A stretch of 64,000 nt of DNA from Janthinobacterium sp. TB1-E2 (GTDB lineage Bacteria > Pseudomonadota > Gammaproteobacteria > Burkholderiales > Burkholderiaceae_D), in the NCBI RefSeq assembly GCF_036885605.1, contig NZ_CP142523.1, positions 1,860,001-1,924,000 on the forward strand. The letters run 5' to 3'. Positions 56,749 through 64,000 of this stretch are shown piece after piece. A model generated the notes under the pieces. That model was given only the letters and a program-made list of their open reading frames with translations. It did no database searches and had not been told where the DNA came from. Positions within the stretch are counted from its first letter, which is position 1. The number at the start of each line of letters is the position of its first letter. The position numbers and the translations under genes were made by a program.

Positions 56749-57954
56749 ATGCAGTTCGAAGTACGCGCGCTTTCCACGGACCAGGCCGTAACTACCTTGC
56801 AGACGTGCGTGATCGACGGCCGCGACGAAGCCGACGCGCGCCGCCAGGCCGAAGCGCGCGGCCTGTTTGTCAGCGCCATCCGCCCCGTGCGGGCCACGCC
56901 GTTCAGTGCGGCCGGGCGCCAGCGCGCGCGGGCCTTGCCCCTGCTGCTGTTCAGCCAGGAATTGCTGGCGCTGCTGCAAGCGGGCCTGGGCATCGTCGAA
57001 GCGCTGGAAGCCTTGCTGGAAAAGGAGGCCTCGCCGGCCACGCGCAGCGTGCTCACGCGTCTGCTCGAAGGCTTGCGCGAAGGCAAGCGCTTTTCCGCCG
57101 TGCTGGGCGAGCAATCTGAACTGTTTCCCCCCTTGTATATCGGCATCGTCAAGGCGGCCGAGGGCACGAGCGACTTGCCGCGCGCGCTGTCGCGCTACAT
57201 CGACTACCAGCAGCGCATCGATGCGGTGCGGTCCAAAATCGTCAGCGCCGCCATCTATCCCGCCATCCTGCTGGCCGTGGGCGGCGGCGTCAGCGCCTTC
57301 CTGATCAGCTATGTGGTGCCTCGTTTCGCCGAGGTCTACCAGGGCGCGGGACGCAACCTGCCATGGATGTCGCAAGTGATGCTCAGCTGGGGCCAGTTCG
57401 TCACGCAGCATGGCGTGCTGCTGTTGCTGGGGTTGGCACTCGTCGGCAGCATCGTGTTCACTGCCGTGCGGCGCGTGCTGCGCAACGGCGGCGTGGCGCG
57501 CCTGCTGGCGAAACTGCCCGGCATCGGCGAGCGCGTGCGCATCTATGAACTGTCGCGCCTGTACCTGACCCTGGGCATGCTGGCCGAGGGCGGCATCACC
57601 ATCGTGCAGGCGATTGCCACCGTGCAGGCGATGGTCTCGCCGGGCATGCAGGCATCGTTGCAGGGCGCGCGCGGCGCCATCGAGGCGGGCCAGCCGCTGT
57701 CGTCGGCGTTTGAGCAGCATCAATTGACGACACCGATTTCCCTGCGCATGCTGCGCGTGGGCGAGCGCACGGGCGACATGGGCCCCATGCTGACGCAGTC
57801 GGCCGCCTTTTATGACGGTGAAATCAGCCGCTGGATCGACCGTTTTACGCGCACCTTCGAACCCTTGCTGATGGCTGCCATCGGCCTCGTCGTGGGCGCC
57901 ATCGTGATCCTGCTGTACATGCCCATCTTTGACCTTGCTGGCGATATTTCATGA
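56749..57954 (+). CDS. gspF: Type II secretion inner-membrane platform protein GspF
   Basis: This 401-residue protein has the two repeated GspF domains (LLLFSQELLALLQAGLGIVEALEALLE and ELSRLYLTLGMLAEGGITIVQAI) and three membrane segments (about residues 160-190, 220-245 and 365-395). It forms the membrane platform linked to the ATPase GspE. The stop overlaps the gspE start as ATGA. Pilus proteins PilC are close relatives, so the system could also be classed with type IV pili. Confidence 0.92.
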   Translation: MQFEVRALSTDQAVTTLQTCVIDGRDEADARRQAEARGLFVSAIRPVRATPFSAAGRQRARALPLLLFSQELLALLQAGLGIVEALEALLEKEASPATRSVLTRLLEGLREGKRFSAVLGEQSELFPPLYIGIVKAAEGTSDLPRALSRYIDYQQRIDAVRSKIVSAAIYPAILLAVGGGVSAFLISYVVPRFAEVYQGAGRNLPWMSQVMLSWGQFVTQHGVLLLLGLALVGSIVFTAVRRVLRNGGVARLLAKLPGIGERVRIYELSRLYLTLGMLAEGGITIVQAIATVQAMVSPGMQASLQGARGAIEAGQPLSSAFEQHQLTTPISLRMLRVGERTGDMGPMLTQSAAFYDGEISRWIDRFTRTFEPLLMAAIGLVVGAIVILLYMPIFDLAGDIS

Positions 57955-59645
57955 ACCAGATTTCTTCCGTTCCCGCCGCCATCGACCCCGCGCTGCTGCA
58001 GCGCGCGCGCATCCTGAGCCGGCAATCGAAGCGCAGCCTGGTCGAGGAATTGCAGGAGCTGAGCGGCATCGAGGCGCGCGCCGTGGTGCGCGAACTGGCG
58101 CGCCCGTTCGGCCTGGACGTGCTGGAAACGGCCGACATGCTGGCCTTGTCTCCCGCCTTCGATGTGCTGCCCCTGTCGCAGGCGCTGGCGCGTCACAGCG
58201 TGCTGCTGCGCGCCGCCGGCGGCCAACTGGTGGGCGTGATCGCCGACCCGTTCGACCTCGACCTGCAAACCTGGCTGAGTGCGCGCGCCGGGCAGGGCGT
58301 CTTGGACGTGCGTCTGGCGCTGCAGGCCGACATCGGCGCCTACTTGTCGAAACAGGAAGAATCGGCGCGCGCCGTCGACAGCCTGCTGCCCGGCGCCGCC
58401 AGTGACGCGCGGCGCGATGGCAAGACGGCCGCCGTGCTGTCGTTTGCCAGCGTCTCGGAAGCGGCCAGCCCTGCCGTCAAGCTGGTCAACTCGACCCTGT
58501 ATGACGCGCTGAAGGCGGGCGCCTCGGACATCCATCTGGAAAGCACGGCGGGCGGCCTGGCCGTCAAGTACAGGGTCGACGGCGTGCTCGATCACGCCAC
58601 GTCCGTCAACGGCATCGAAGTGGCCGAGCACATCATCTCGCGCCTGAAAGTGCTGGCCGAACTCGATATCGCCGAGCGCCGCGTGCCGCAGGACGGCAGC
58701 TTCCGTGTCGAGTCGGGCGGGCGCGAAATCGATTTGCGCGTCTCCATCATGCCCAGCATCCATGGCGAGGACGCCGTCATCCGTATCCTCGACAAGCGCG
58801 CCATGATCGAGGCGTATGGCGCGCTGACGCTCGAAGCGCTGGGCTTTGACTCGCCATCGCTGGTCGCCCTGCGCGCGCTGGCGCAGGAAGCCTACGGCAT
58901 GCTGCTCGTGACGGGACCGACCGGCTCGGGCAAGACGACGACCCTGTATGCGGCGCTGACGGAAATCCATAACGGGCGCGAAAAGATCATCACCATCGAA
59001 GATCCCGTCGAATACCAGCTGCCCGGCATTTTGCAAATCCCCGTCAATGAAAAGAAGGGGCTGACCTTTGCCAAGGGCTTGCGTTCGATCCTGCGCCACG
59101 ACCCCGACAAGATCATGGTGGGCGAGATCCGCGACCGCGAGACGGCGGAAATCGCCGTGCAGTCGGCGCTCACGGGCCACCTGGTGCTCACCACCGTGCA
59201 CGCGAATAATGTGTTCGACGTGTTCGGCCGTTTTACCCACATGGGCATCGATCCGTATGCGTTCGTCTCGGCCCTGAACGGCATCTGGGCGCAGCGTCTG
59301 ATCCGCACCAACTGCCCCCATTGCGCCACCGAGTACACGCCCGACGATGCCGAGCTGGCCAGCGTGGGCCTGGCGCGCGCCGACGCGGCCGACTATCAAT
59401 TCAAGCAGGGCAAGGGCTGCGGCGACTGCCGCGGCACGGGCTACAAGGGGCGGCGTTCTATCGCCGAAATCCTCGTGCTGACCGATGAAATCCGCGAATT
59501 GATCGTCGATAAAAAACCGATCCGCCAGATCAAGGCGGCCGCGTATGCGAACGGCACGCGCAGCCTGCGCCTGGCGGCGCTGGAACTGGTCAAGCGGGGC
59601 GCCACCACCATCACGGAAATCAAGAGGGTCACCCTGCATGCGTAG
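57951..59645 (+). CDS. gspE: Type II secretion ATPase GspE
   Basis: This 564-residue cytoplasmic ATPase has an N-terminal GspE-N region (1 to about 150). The nucleotide domain has Walker A GPTGSGKTTT (322-331), the Asp box TIEDPVEYQ, Walker B KIMVGEIRD and the His box TGHLVLTTVHANN. A four-Cys zinc site is CPHC and CGDC near residues 460-490. It powers the pseudopilus. The 3' end overlaps the next gene by eight bases. Confidence 0.93.
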   Translation: MNQISSVPAAIDPALLQRARILSRQSKRSLVEELQELSGIEARAVVRELARPFGLDVLETADMLALSPAFDVLPLSQALARHSVLLRAAGGQLVGVIADPFDLDLQTWLSARAGQGVLDVRLALQADIGAYLSKQEESARAVDSLLPGAASDARRDGKTAAVLSFASVSEAASPAVKLVNSTLYDALKAGASDIHLESTAGGLAVKYRVDGVLDHATSVNGIEVAEHIISRLKVLAELDIAERRVPQDGSFRVESGGREIDLRVSIMPSIHGEDAVIRILDKRAMIEAYGALTLEALGFDSPSLVALRALAQEAYGMLLVTGPTGSGKTTTLYAALTEIHNGREKIITIEDPVEYQLPGILQIPVNEKKGLTFAKGLRSILRHDPDKIMVGEIRDRETAEIAVQSALTGHLVLTTVHANNVFDVFGRFTHMGIDPYAFVSALNGIWAQRLIRTNCPHCATEYTPDDAELASVGLARADAADYQFKQGKGCGDCRGTGYKGRRSIAEILVLTDEIRELIVDKKPIRQIKAAAYANGTRSLRLAALELVKRGATTITEIKRVTLHA

Positions 59646-60456
59646 AGGTCTTGGACAAGGATTGCGCCTGGGCGTGGCGGCGGGCAAGGTGAGCCTGTGG
59701 CGCAGCAGCCGCTGGCGCCCGCCCGCATGGACCTCGCTGGGCGAAGCCGCGTATGCGCCGGACGACGCGTTGCATGGCAACTTTTCCGCCCTGGGCCAGG
59801 CGCTGGAACAGATTCTGCCAGCGGGGCAATACGCGGGCTGGCCCTTGTCCGTGGTGCTCGACGATGGACTGGCGCGCCTGTGGCAAGTGGACATGCCGCA
59901 GGGCGCCGCGCGCCTGGCCGACATCGAGGCGGCCGCCGCGCTGCGCTTCCAATCGCTGTATGGCGATGCACCGGGCCTGTGGCACGGCAGCAGCGCCTGG
60001 GATGCGCGCGCGCCGTTCTTTTGCGCCGTGCCCCGTGCCTTGCTGGCGCAGCTGACGCGCGTGGCCGAAGCACGCAAGCTGGCCCTGATTTTCATTACGC
60101 CGCAATTCGCGCGCCACTGGAACCGCTGGCACGGCGCCTTGAAACCGGGCGCTTGGTTTGGCCAATTGCAGGAGAGCGCCCTGACCCTGGGCGTGCGGCA
60201 CGAAGGGCGTTTGCGCGCCGTGCGCGCGCTGCCCGTGCCGCCTGGCGCTGGCAGGGACTGGCTGGTGCAGACCTTGGCGCGCGAGGCGCTGCTGCAAGGC
60301 GTATGCGCACCGGCACTGCTGCAGCTGTGCGGCGCGCCGCCAGCGGGCTGGCTGACGCCGGCGAAAGAGTTCCGCTGCCAGGTTTTTTCCACGCCGGATG
60401 GCGAAAACGGCTTGTCGCCGGCCGCCCGGCTGGCGCATAGCGGAGGCGTGGCATGA
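59638..60456 (+). CDS. Secretion-associated protein, PilM/GspL-like position
   Basis: This 272-residue protein starts at ATG 59638 inside the end of gspE. It has no signal peptide and no clear membrane segment. The sequence is not recognisable by motif; its place between gspE and three small membrane proteins matches that of PilM in pilus operons or the cytoplasmic part of GspL. Those proteins connect the ATPase to the inner-membrane components. It could instead be a lineage-specific protein. Function is inferred from synteny only. Confidence 0.55.
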   Translation: MRRGLGQGLRLGVAAGKVSLWRSSRWRPPAWTSLGEAAYAPDDALHGNFSALGQALEQILPAGQYAGWPLSVVLDDGLARLWQVDMPQGAARLADIEAAAALRFQSLYGDAPGLWHGSSAWDARAPFFCAVPRALLAQLTRVAEARKLALIFITPQFARHWNRWHGALKPGAWFGQLQESALTLGVRHEGRLRAVRALPVPPGAGRDWLVQTLAREALLQGVCAPALLQLCGAPPAGWLTPAKEFRCQVFSTPDGENGLSPAARLAHSGGVA

Positions 60457-61001
60457 CGCGCCTCGATATCGATTTCGCGCCGCCAAACTGGCGCCGCAGC
60501 CTGCACCGCGTGCCCGTGTGGGCGTGGTGCGTCGGCGCGCTGGGTGTGGCGCTGGCCGTCACGGCGGCGTACAGCGGCAGCGCCGCGCTGCAGCGCCAGC
60601 AACTGCGTGAAGGACAGTTGCAGCGCGCGCAGCAGCGCGTGCTGGCCGCCACGCAGGGACCGGCGCCGGTGGTGTTCACGCCGATCGCGCCCGCGCAGGC
60701 GGCGGCCGTGAATGCGGCCATCCTGCAATTGAACCTGCCGTGGCGCGACTTGCAGGATGCGCTGGCCAGCGCCACGCCACCGGCAGTCGCGCTGCTGGCG
60801 CTGGAGCCGGACGCGCGCAAGCGCGTGCTGAAGATCACGGCGGAAACGACCAGCAGCGATGCCATGGTGGCGTATGTGGCGCAACTGAAGCAGCAGGAGT
60901 TGTTCGGCACGCGCGTGCAGCTGCTGCGCCATGAAATCAACGCGCTCGATCCGAACAAACCGTTGCGCTTCCAGCTCGAAGCGCGCTGGGGCACGCCATG
61001 A
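60453..61001 (+). CDS. PilN/GspL-like inner-membrane assembly protein
   Basis: This 182-residue protein has one membrane helix (about residues 22-42, VPVWAWCVGALGVALAVTAAYSG) after a short cytoplasmic N-terminus (IDFAPPNWRRS), then a periplasmic coiled-coil and ferredoxin-like region. The N-terminal cytoplasmic motif, single helix and position are typical of PilN-type proteins. It overlaps both neighbours by four bases, indicating coordinated synthesis. It should be part of the inner-membrane alignment complex. Confidence 0.6.
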   Translation: MTRLDIDFAPPNWRRSLHRVPVWAWCVGALGVALAVTAAYSGSAALQRQQLREGQLQRAQQRVLAATQGPAPVVFTPIAPAQAAAVNAAILQLNLPWRDLQDALASATPPAVALLALEPDARKRVLKITAETTSSDAMVAYVAQLKQQELFGTRVQLLRHEINALDPNKPLRFQLEARWGTP

Positions 61002-61570
61002 TGGCCATCGACATCAATAGCTTGCGCCTGCGCGCGCAACTGCTGCTGCGCCGGCTGGGCGCGCCCGCCTGCCTGGCAGTGGCTTTGCTCGCGCTGGGCG
61101 TGGCAGCCTGGGTCTGGGCCTGGCAGCAGCGCGCCGTGGCGGTGCAGCTGGAAGCGCGGCCCTTGCCGCAGCCAGCGCTGGCCGTGGTGGCCGCCGCGCC
61201 GCCGGCGACAGCCAGCGAAAACCTGGCGCGCTTTTATGCCGCGCTGGGACAGCAGCGCCATGCCGAGCAGCAAGTCAAGCAGCTGTTCGACCTGGCCGCG
61301 AAAAACGGCTTGCTGCTGGCGCAGGGCGAATACAAGAGCGGCTACGACAAGGCCAGCCGTGTCGCCACCTACCAGGTGACCTTGCCGCTGAAGGGCAGTT
61401 ATGCGGCCGTGTCGCAGTTCGCGCTGCAAGCGCTGCGCGCCGTCCCTTTCGCCTCGCTCGACGAACTGAGTTTTCGCCGCGAGCAGATCGCCGATACGGA
61501 TCTCGAAGCGCGCTTGCGCCTGACGTTTTATCTGACCGATACACCGGGCGATGCGGGAGTGGCGCCATGA
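60998..61570 (+). CDS. PilO/GspM-like inner-membrane assembly protein
   Basis: This 190-residue protein has one membrane helix (about residues 25-45, ACLAVALLALGVAAWVWAW) and a periplasmic domain with the pattern FYAALGQQRHAEQQVKQLFDLAAKNGLLLAQGEY, YQVTLPLKGSYAAVSQFALQALRAVPFASLDELSFRRE, as in PilO or GspM. It probably pairs with the preceding PilN-like protein. Overlaps on both sides are ATGA. Confidence 0.62.
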   Translation: MMAIDINSLRLRAQLLLRRLGAPACLAVALLALGVAAWVWAWQQRAVAVQLEARPLPQPALAVVAAAPPATASENLARFYAALGQQRHAEQQVKQLFDLAAKNGLLLAQGEYKSGYDKASRVATYQVTLPLKGSYAAVSQFALQALRAVPFASLDELSFRREQIADTDLEARLRLTFYLTDTPGDAGVAP

Positions 61571-62088
61571 CCCCGCGCCATAGTCTCATGCTGGCCGGCG
61601 TGCTGGGCGCGGGCGCCTTGCTGCTGTTCGGCGAGCGTCAGCCCGTGGCCGACGTGGCCGAGGCGGTGGAGCGGGCCGTCGCGCCCGCGCGCCATGCGGC
61701 GGCCAAGGCGCCAGCTGCGCAGCCGGCCATCCTGGCCCTGCTGCCGCGCAGCGAAGTGGCGGGCGAGGATGGCGATACCTTTGGCGGCGCCGGCGCTGTC
61801 TTCCAGAGCCAGAACTGGAATCCGCCGCCGCCGAAAATGGCGGTGACGGCCGCGCCGCCGCCACCGCCCCCAATGGCGCCGCCGCTGCCCTTCGTCTACC
61901 TGGGCAAGGCGGCCGCCGACGGCGCCTGGGAAGTGTTTCTGTCGCGCGCCGACAAGACGTATATCGTGCGCGCCAATACCGTCATCGATGGCGCCTACAA
62001 GGTCGTGACGATCGCGCCGCCCGTCATGACGCTCACTTATCTGCCGTTGAACCAGGTTCAGCAGCTCAACATTGGAGTTTCCGAGTGA
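61567..62088 (+). CDS. PilP/GspC-like protein linking inner membrane and secretin
   Basis: This 173-residue protein has an N-terminal hydrophobic segment (HSLMLAGVLGAGALLLFG), a Pro-rich linker (PPPPKMAVTAAPPPPPPMAPPLP) and a small C-terminal beta domain (FVYLGKAAADGAWEVFLSRADKTYIVRANTVIDGAYKVVTIAPPVMTLTYLPL). This is the layout of proteins that contact the secretin (GspC or PilP). The stop shares bases with the secretin start (TGATG). Confidence 0.6.
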   Translation: MTPRHSLMLAGVLGAGALLLFGERQPVADVAEAVERAVAPARHAAAKAPAAQPAILALLPRSEVAGEDGDTFGGAGAVFQSQNWNPPPPKMAVTAAPPPPPPMAPPLPFVYLGKAAADGAWEVFLSRADKTYIVRANTVIDGAYKVVTIAPPVMTLTYLPLNQVQQLNIGVSE

Positions 62089-64000
62089 TGTCTCGTTCCT
62101 TTTCATCGGCGCTGCTGCTCTTGTTGCTGTCCGGCTGCGCGGGGCAGCAAGCCTACCGCGACGGGCGCGAGCTGATCGCGCAAGACCAGGTGCCGGCCGG
62201 CCTGCAAAAGCTGCAGGAAGCGTTGCAGCAAGACCCCGGCAACGCGCAATACCGCAGCGCCTATCTGCAGGCGCGCGAACGGGCGACCGGCAGCCGCTTG
62301 CAGCAGGCCGAGCGCCAGGCGCAGGCGGGGCAGGGCGAGCTGGCGCGCGCCTCCTTCATGAGCGTGCTGGAAATCGATGCGCAGAACGAGCGGGCCAACA
62401 GCGGCTTGCGCGCGCTCGAACGCGAGCAGCGCCAGGGCAAGCTGCTGGCCGAAGCGCAGAAGGATATCGAGGCCAAGCGCTACGACCCCGCGCGCCAGCG
62501 CCTGAACGCCATCCTGACCGAGCAGCCGAACCATGCGGGCGCGCGCACGCTGCTGCGCGAGGTCGACGACAAAACGGCGCCGCCCGTGGTCGAGTCGGGC
62601 TTGGCCAAGTCGTACAAGCAGCCGATCACGATCGAGTTTCGCGACGCGCCGTTAAAACAGGTGTTCGAGCTGATCGCGCGCCGTTCTGGCCTCAATTTCG
62701 TCTTCGACAAGGACGTCAAGGCGGACGCGAAAACCTCGATCTTCCTGAAAAACAGCACGGTGGAATCGGCCGTCTACTTCCTGCTGGTGACGAACCAGCT
62801 GGAGCAGCAGGTGATGGATGCGAACACGATCCTGATCTATCCGAACGTGGCGGCGAAATTAAAGGAGTACCAGGAAGTGCTGGTGAAGACCTTCTTCTTG
62901 GCGAATGCGGACGCCAAGCAGGTGGCCAACACGCTCAAGACCATTTTGAAGACGCGCGACGTGGTGGCTGATGAAAAGCTCAACCTCGTCATCGTGCGCG
63001 ATACGCCCGAGGCGATCCGCCTGGCCGAGCGCCTGATCGCGCTGCAGGACGTGCCCGAGGCGGAAGTGGTGCTGGAACTGGAAATCCTCGAAGTCAAGCG
63101 CAGCCGCCTGATGGAACTGGGCGTGGCCTGGCCATCGAGCCTGACCCTGACGCCGCTTTCCACCTCGGGCGGAATCGGCCTGACCATCAGCGACCTGAAC
63201 AAGCTGAACCAGCGCACCATCGGCGTGAGCGACCTGTCCGTGACGGCCAACGCCAACAAGACGGACGGCGACGCGAATATCCTGGCCAACCCACGCATCC
63301 GCGTGCGCAACAGGGAAAAGGCGAAGTTCGTCATCGGCGACAGGGTGCCCGTGGTGACCACCACGATTTCGCCGGGCACGGGCGGCTTCGCTTCCGAGTC
63401 GATCAGCTACCTGGACGTGGGCCTGACGGTAAACGCCGAGCCGACCATCTATTTGAACAACGAGGTGGGCATCCGCATCTCGCTCGAGGTGAGCAACCTG
63501 GGCGCGGCCACCACCACCCGCAGCGGCTCGACCCTGTACCAGATCGGCACGCGCCAGGCGTCGACCATGCTGCAGCTGAAGGATGGCGAAAACCAGGTGC
63601 TGGCGGGCCTGATCAACAATGAAGAGCGCAGCTCGGGCAACAAGGTGCCGGGTCTGGGCGACATCCCCGTGCTGGGGCGGCTGTTCGGCAGCAGCAAGGA
63701 CGACAGCCAGAAGACGGAAATCGTGCTGTCGATCACGCCGCACCTGGTGCGCACGGTGCAGCGTCCGGAAGCGAAGGAGTCGGAATTCTCGGCCGGCACG
63801 GAAGGCAGCTTCCGCCGCCGTCCCGACATGGCGGCCAAGGCGCCCACGCAGATGCCGGGCACGGTGATCGTGCGTTCCGGCCCGTCGGCCGTCGGCATGC
63901 AGCCGGCGCCGGCGCAGCCGATGATGACGCCGGGCGCTTTGCCAGCGCCGCTGCCGCAGACGGTGCCGGCGCCGGAAGTGGCGCCGTCGCCCGAGCCGGC
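62088..64000 (+). CDS. gspD: Outer-membrane secretin GspD with N-terminal TPR-like region, lipoprotein, 3'-partial
   Basis: The frame runs from ATG 62088 to the window end without a stop (637 codons seen). The signal peptide ends in the lipobox LSGC (Cys17). Residues about 20-150 are helical TPR-like repeats. The N-domain follows (ITIEFRDAPLKQVFELIARRSGLNFVFDKDV). The secretin domain is clear from NPRIRVRNREKAKFVIGDRVPV and QLKDGENQVLAGLINNEERSSGNKVPGLGDIPVLGRLFGS. A Pro-rich tail begins near residue 600. It forms the outer-membrane channel. A TPR-bearing lipoprotein secretin differs from the usual enterobacterial GspD. Confidence 0.93.
   Translation, partial: MSRSFSSALLLLLLSGCAGQQAYRDGRELIAQDQVPAGLQKLQEALQQDPGNAQYRSAYLQARERATGSRLQQAERQAQAGQGELARASFMSVLEIDAQNERANSGLRALEREQRQGKLLAEAQKDIEAKRYDPARQRLNAILTEQPNHAGARTLLREVDDKTAPPVVESGLAKSYKQPITIEFRDAPLKQVFELIARRSGLNFVFDKDVKADAKTSIFLKNSTVESAVYFLLVTNQLEQQVMDANTILIYPNVAAKLKEYQEVLVKTFFLANADAKQVANTLKTILKTRDVVADEKLNLVIVRDTPEAIRLAERLIALQDVPEAEVVLELEILEVKRSRLMELGVAWPSSLTLTPLSTSGGIGLTISDLNKLNQRTIGVSDLSVTANANKTDGDANILANPRIRVRNREKAKFVIGDRVPVVTTTISPGTGGFASESISYLDVGLTVNAEPTIYLNNEVGIRISLEVSNLGAATTTRSGSTLYQIGTRQASTMLQLKDGENQVLAGLINNEERSSGNKVPGLGDIPVLGRLFGSSKDDSQKTEIVLSITPHLVRTVQRPEAKESEFSAGTEGSFRRRPDMAAKAPTQMPGTVIVRSGPSAVGMQPAPAQPMMTPGALPAPLPQTVPAPEVAPSPEP

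Noticed and set aside
57810-60932. Open frame of about 1040 codons on the minus strand of the secretion operon
   Set aside because: It overlaps gspE and neighbours, which have clear motifs and coupled starts. The antisense product is compositionally biased and matches no family.

Overview
The window looks like a chromosomal segment of a betaproteobacterium of the Oxalobacteraceae, probably Janthinobacterium-like. The reasons are the GC-rich coding sequence, the XrtB-type (Methylobacillus-style) exosortase and exopolysaccharide gene set, several PEP-CTERM proteins, and an Azoarcus-type CoA-dependent anthranilate pathway. No rRNA, insertion sequence, prophage or CRISPR array is visible. One tRNA gene, tRNA-Arg(CCU), is present.

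Layout. (1) 1-1298: end of a hybrid sensor kinase with an Hpt domain, then a separate response regulator. (2) 1315-9146: an operon for aerobic, CoA-dependent 2-aminobenzoate (anthranilate) breakdown: CoA ligase, 2-aminobenzoyl-CoA monooxygenase/reductase, SDR, MarR regulator, enoyl-CoA hydratase, acyl-CoA dehydrogenase, RidA. A perfect 8+8 bp inverted repeat overlaps its likely promoter. (3) 9154-12221: a PEP-CTERM protein with a TLD-like domain, the tRNA and the ABC-F ATPase Uup. (4) 12264-15765: PEP-CTERM-associated CAAX protease, outer-membrane EpsL, and the initiating sugar-phosphate transferase. (5) 16225-42331: a long exopolysaccharide cluster. The conserved export core comes first (EpsD, EpsE, EpsF, EpsG, exosortase XrtB, EpsI). 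It is followed by a polymerase/ligase candidate, a flippase, five glycosyltransferases, two acyltransferases, two heparinase-type lyases, a CapK-like adenylate-forming enzyme, AlgD and ManC. AlgD plus ManC implies that GDP-mannuronate is available, so the polymer probably contains a uronic acid. Part of this cluster (about 20.6-31 kb) is clearly poorer in GC than its flanks.

(6) 42362-55803: cell-surface and secreted proteins. Two tandem FxDxF PEP-CTERM proteins are followed by a TIGR03790 protein, a Gly-rich PEP-CTERM protein, and an ExeM/NucH nuclease in tandem with another PEP-CTERM protein. Next come a receiver-winged-helix regulator that lacks its phospho-acceptor Asp, overlapping the LuxR-type regulator EpsA. 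On the minus strand lie a PEP-CTERM protein, a 1050-residue plant-type subtilase and a small free I9 inhibitor. (7) 56125-64000: a type II secretion-like operon (gspG, gspF, gspE, four small PilM/N/O/P-like or GspL/M/C-like genes, and a lipoprotein secretin running off the window).

Working together, regions 4-6 form an exosortase-B biofilm module. The EPS core builds and exports a polymer, XrtB processes PEP-CTERM proteins that become part of the surface or matrix, lyases, nuclease and protease remodel it, and EpsA with its partner regulator probably controls it. The secretion operon is the natural candidate for exporting the soluble enzymes, but that link is inferred from position only.
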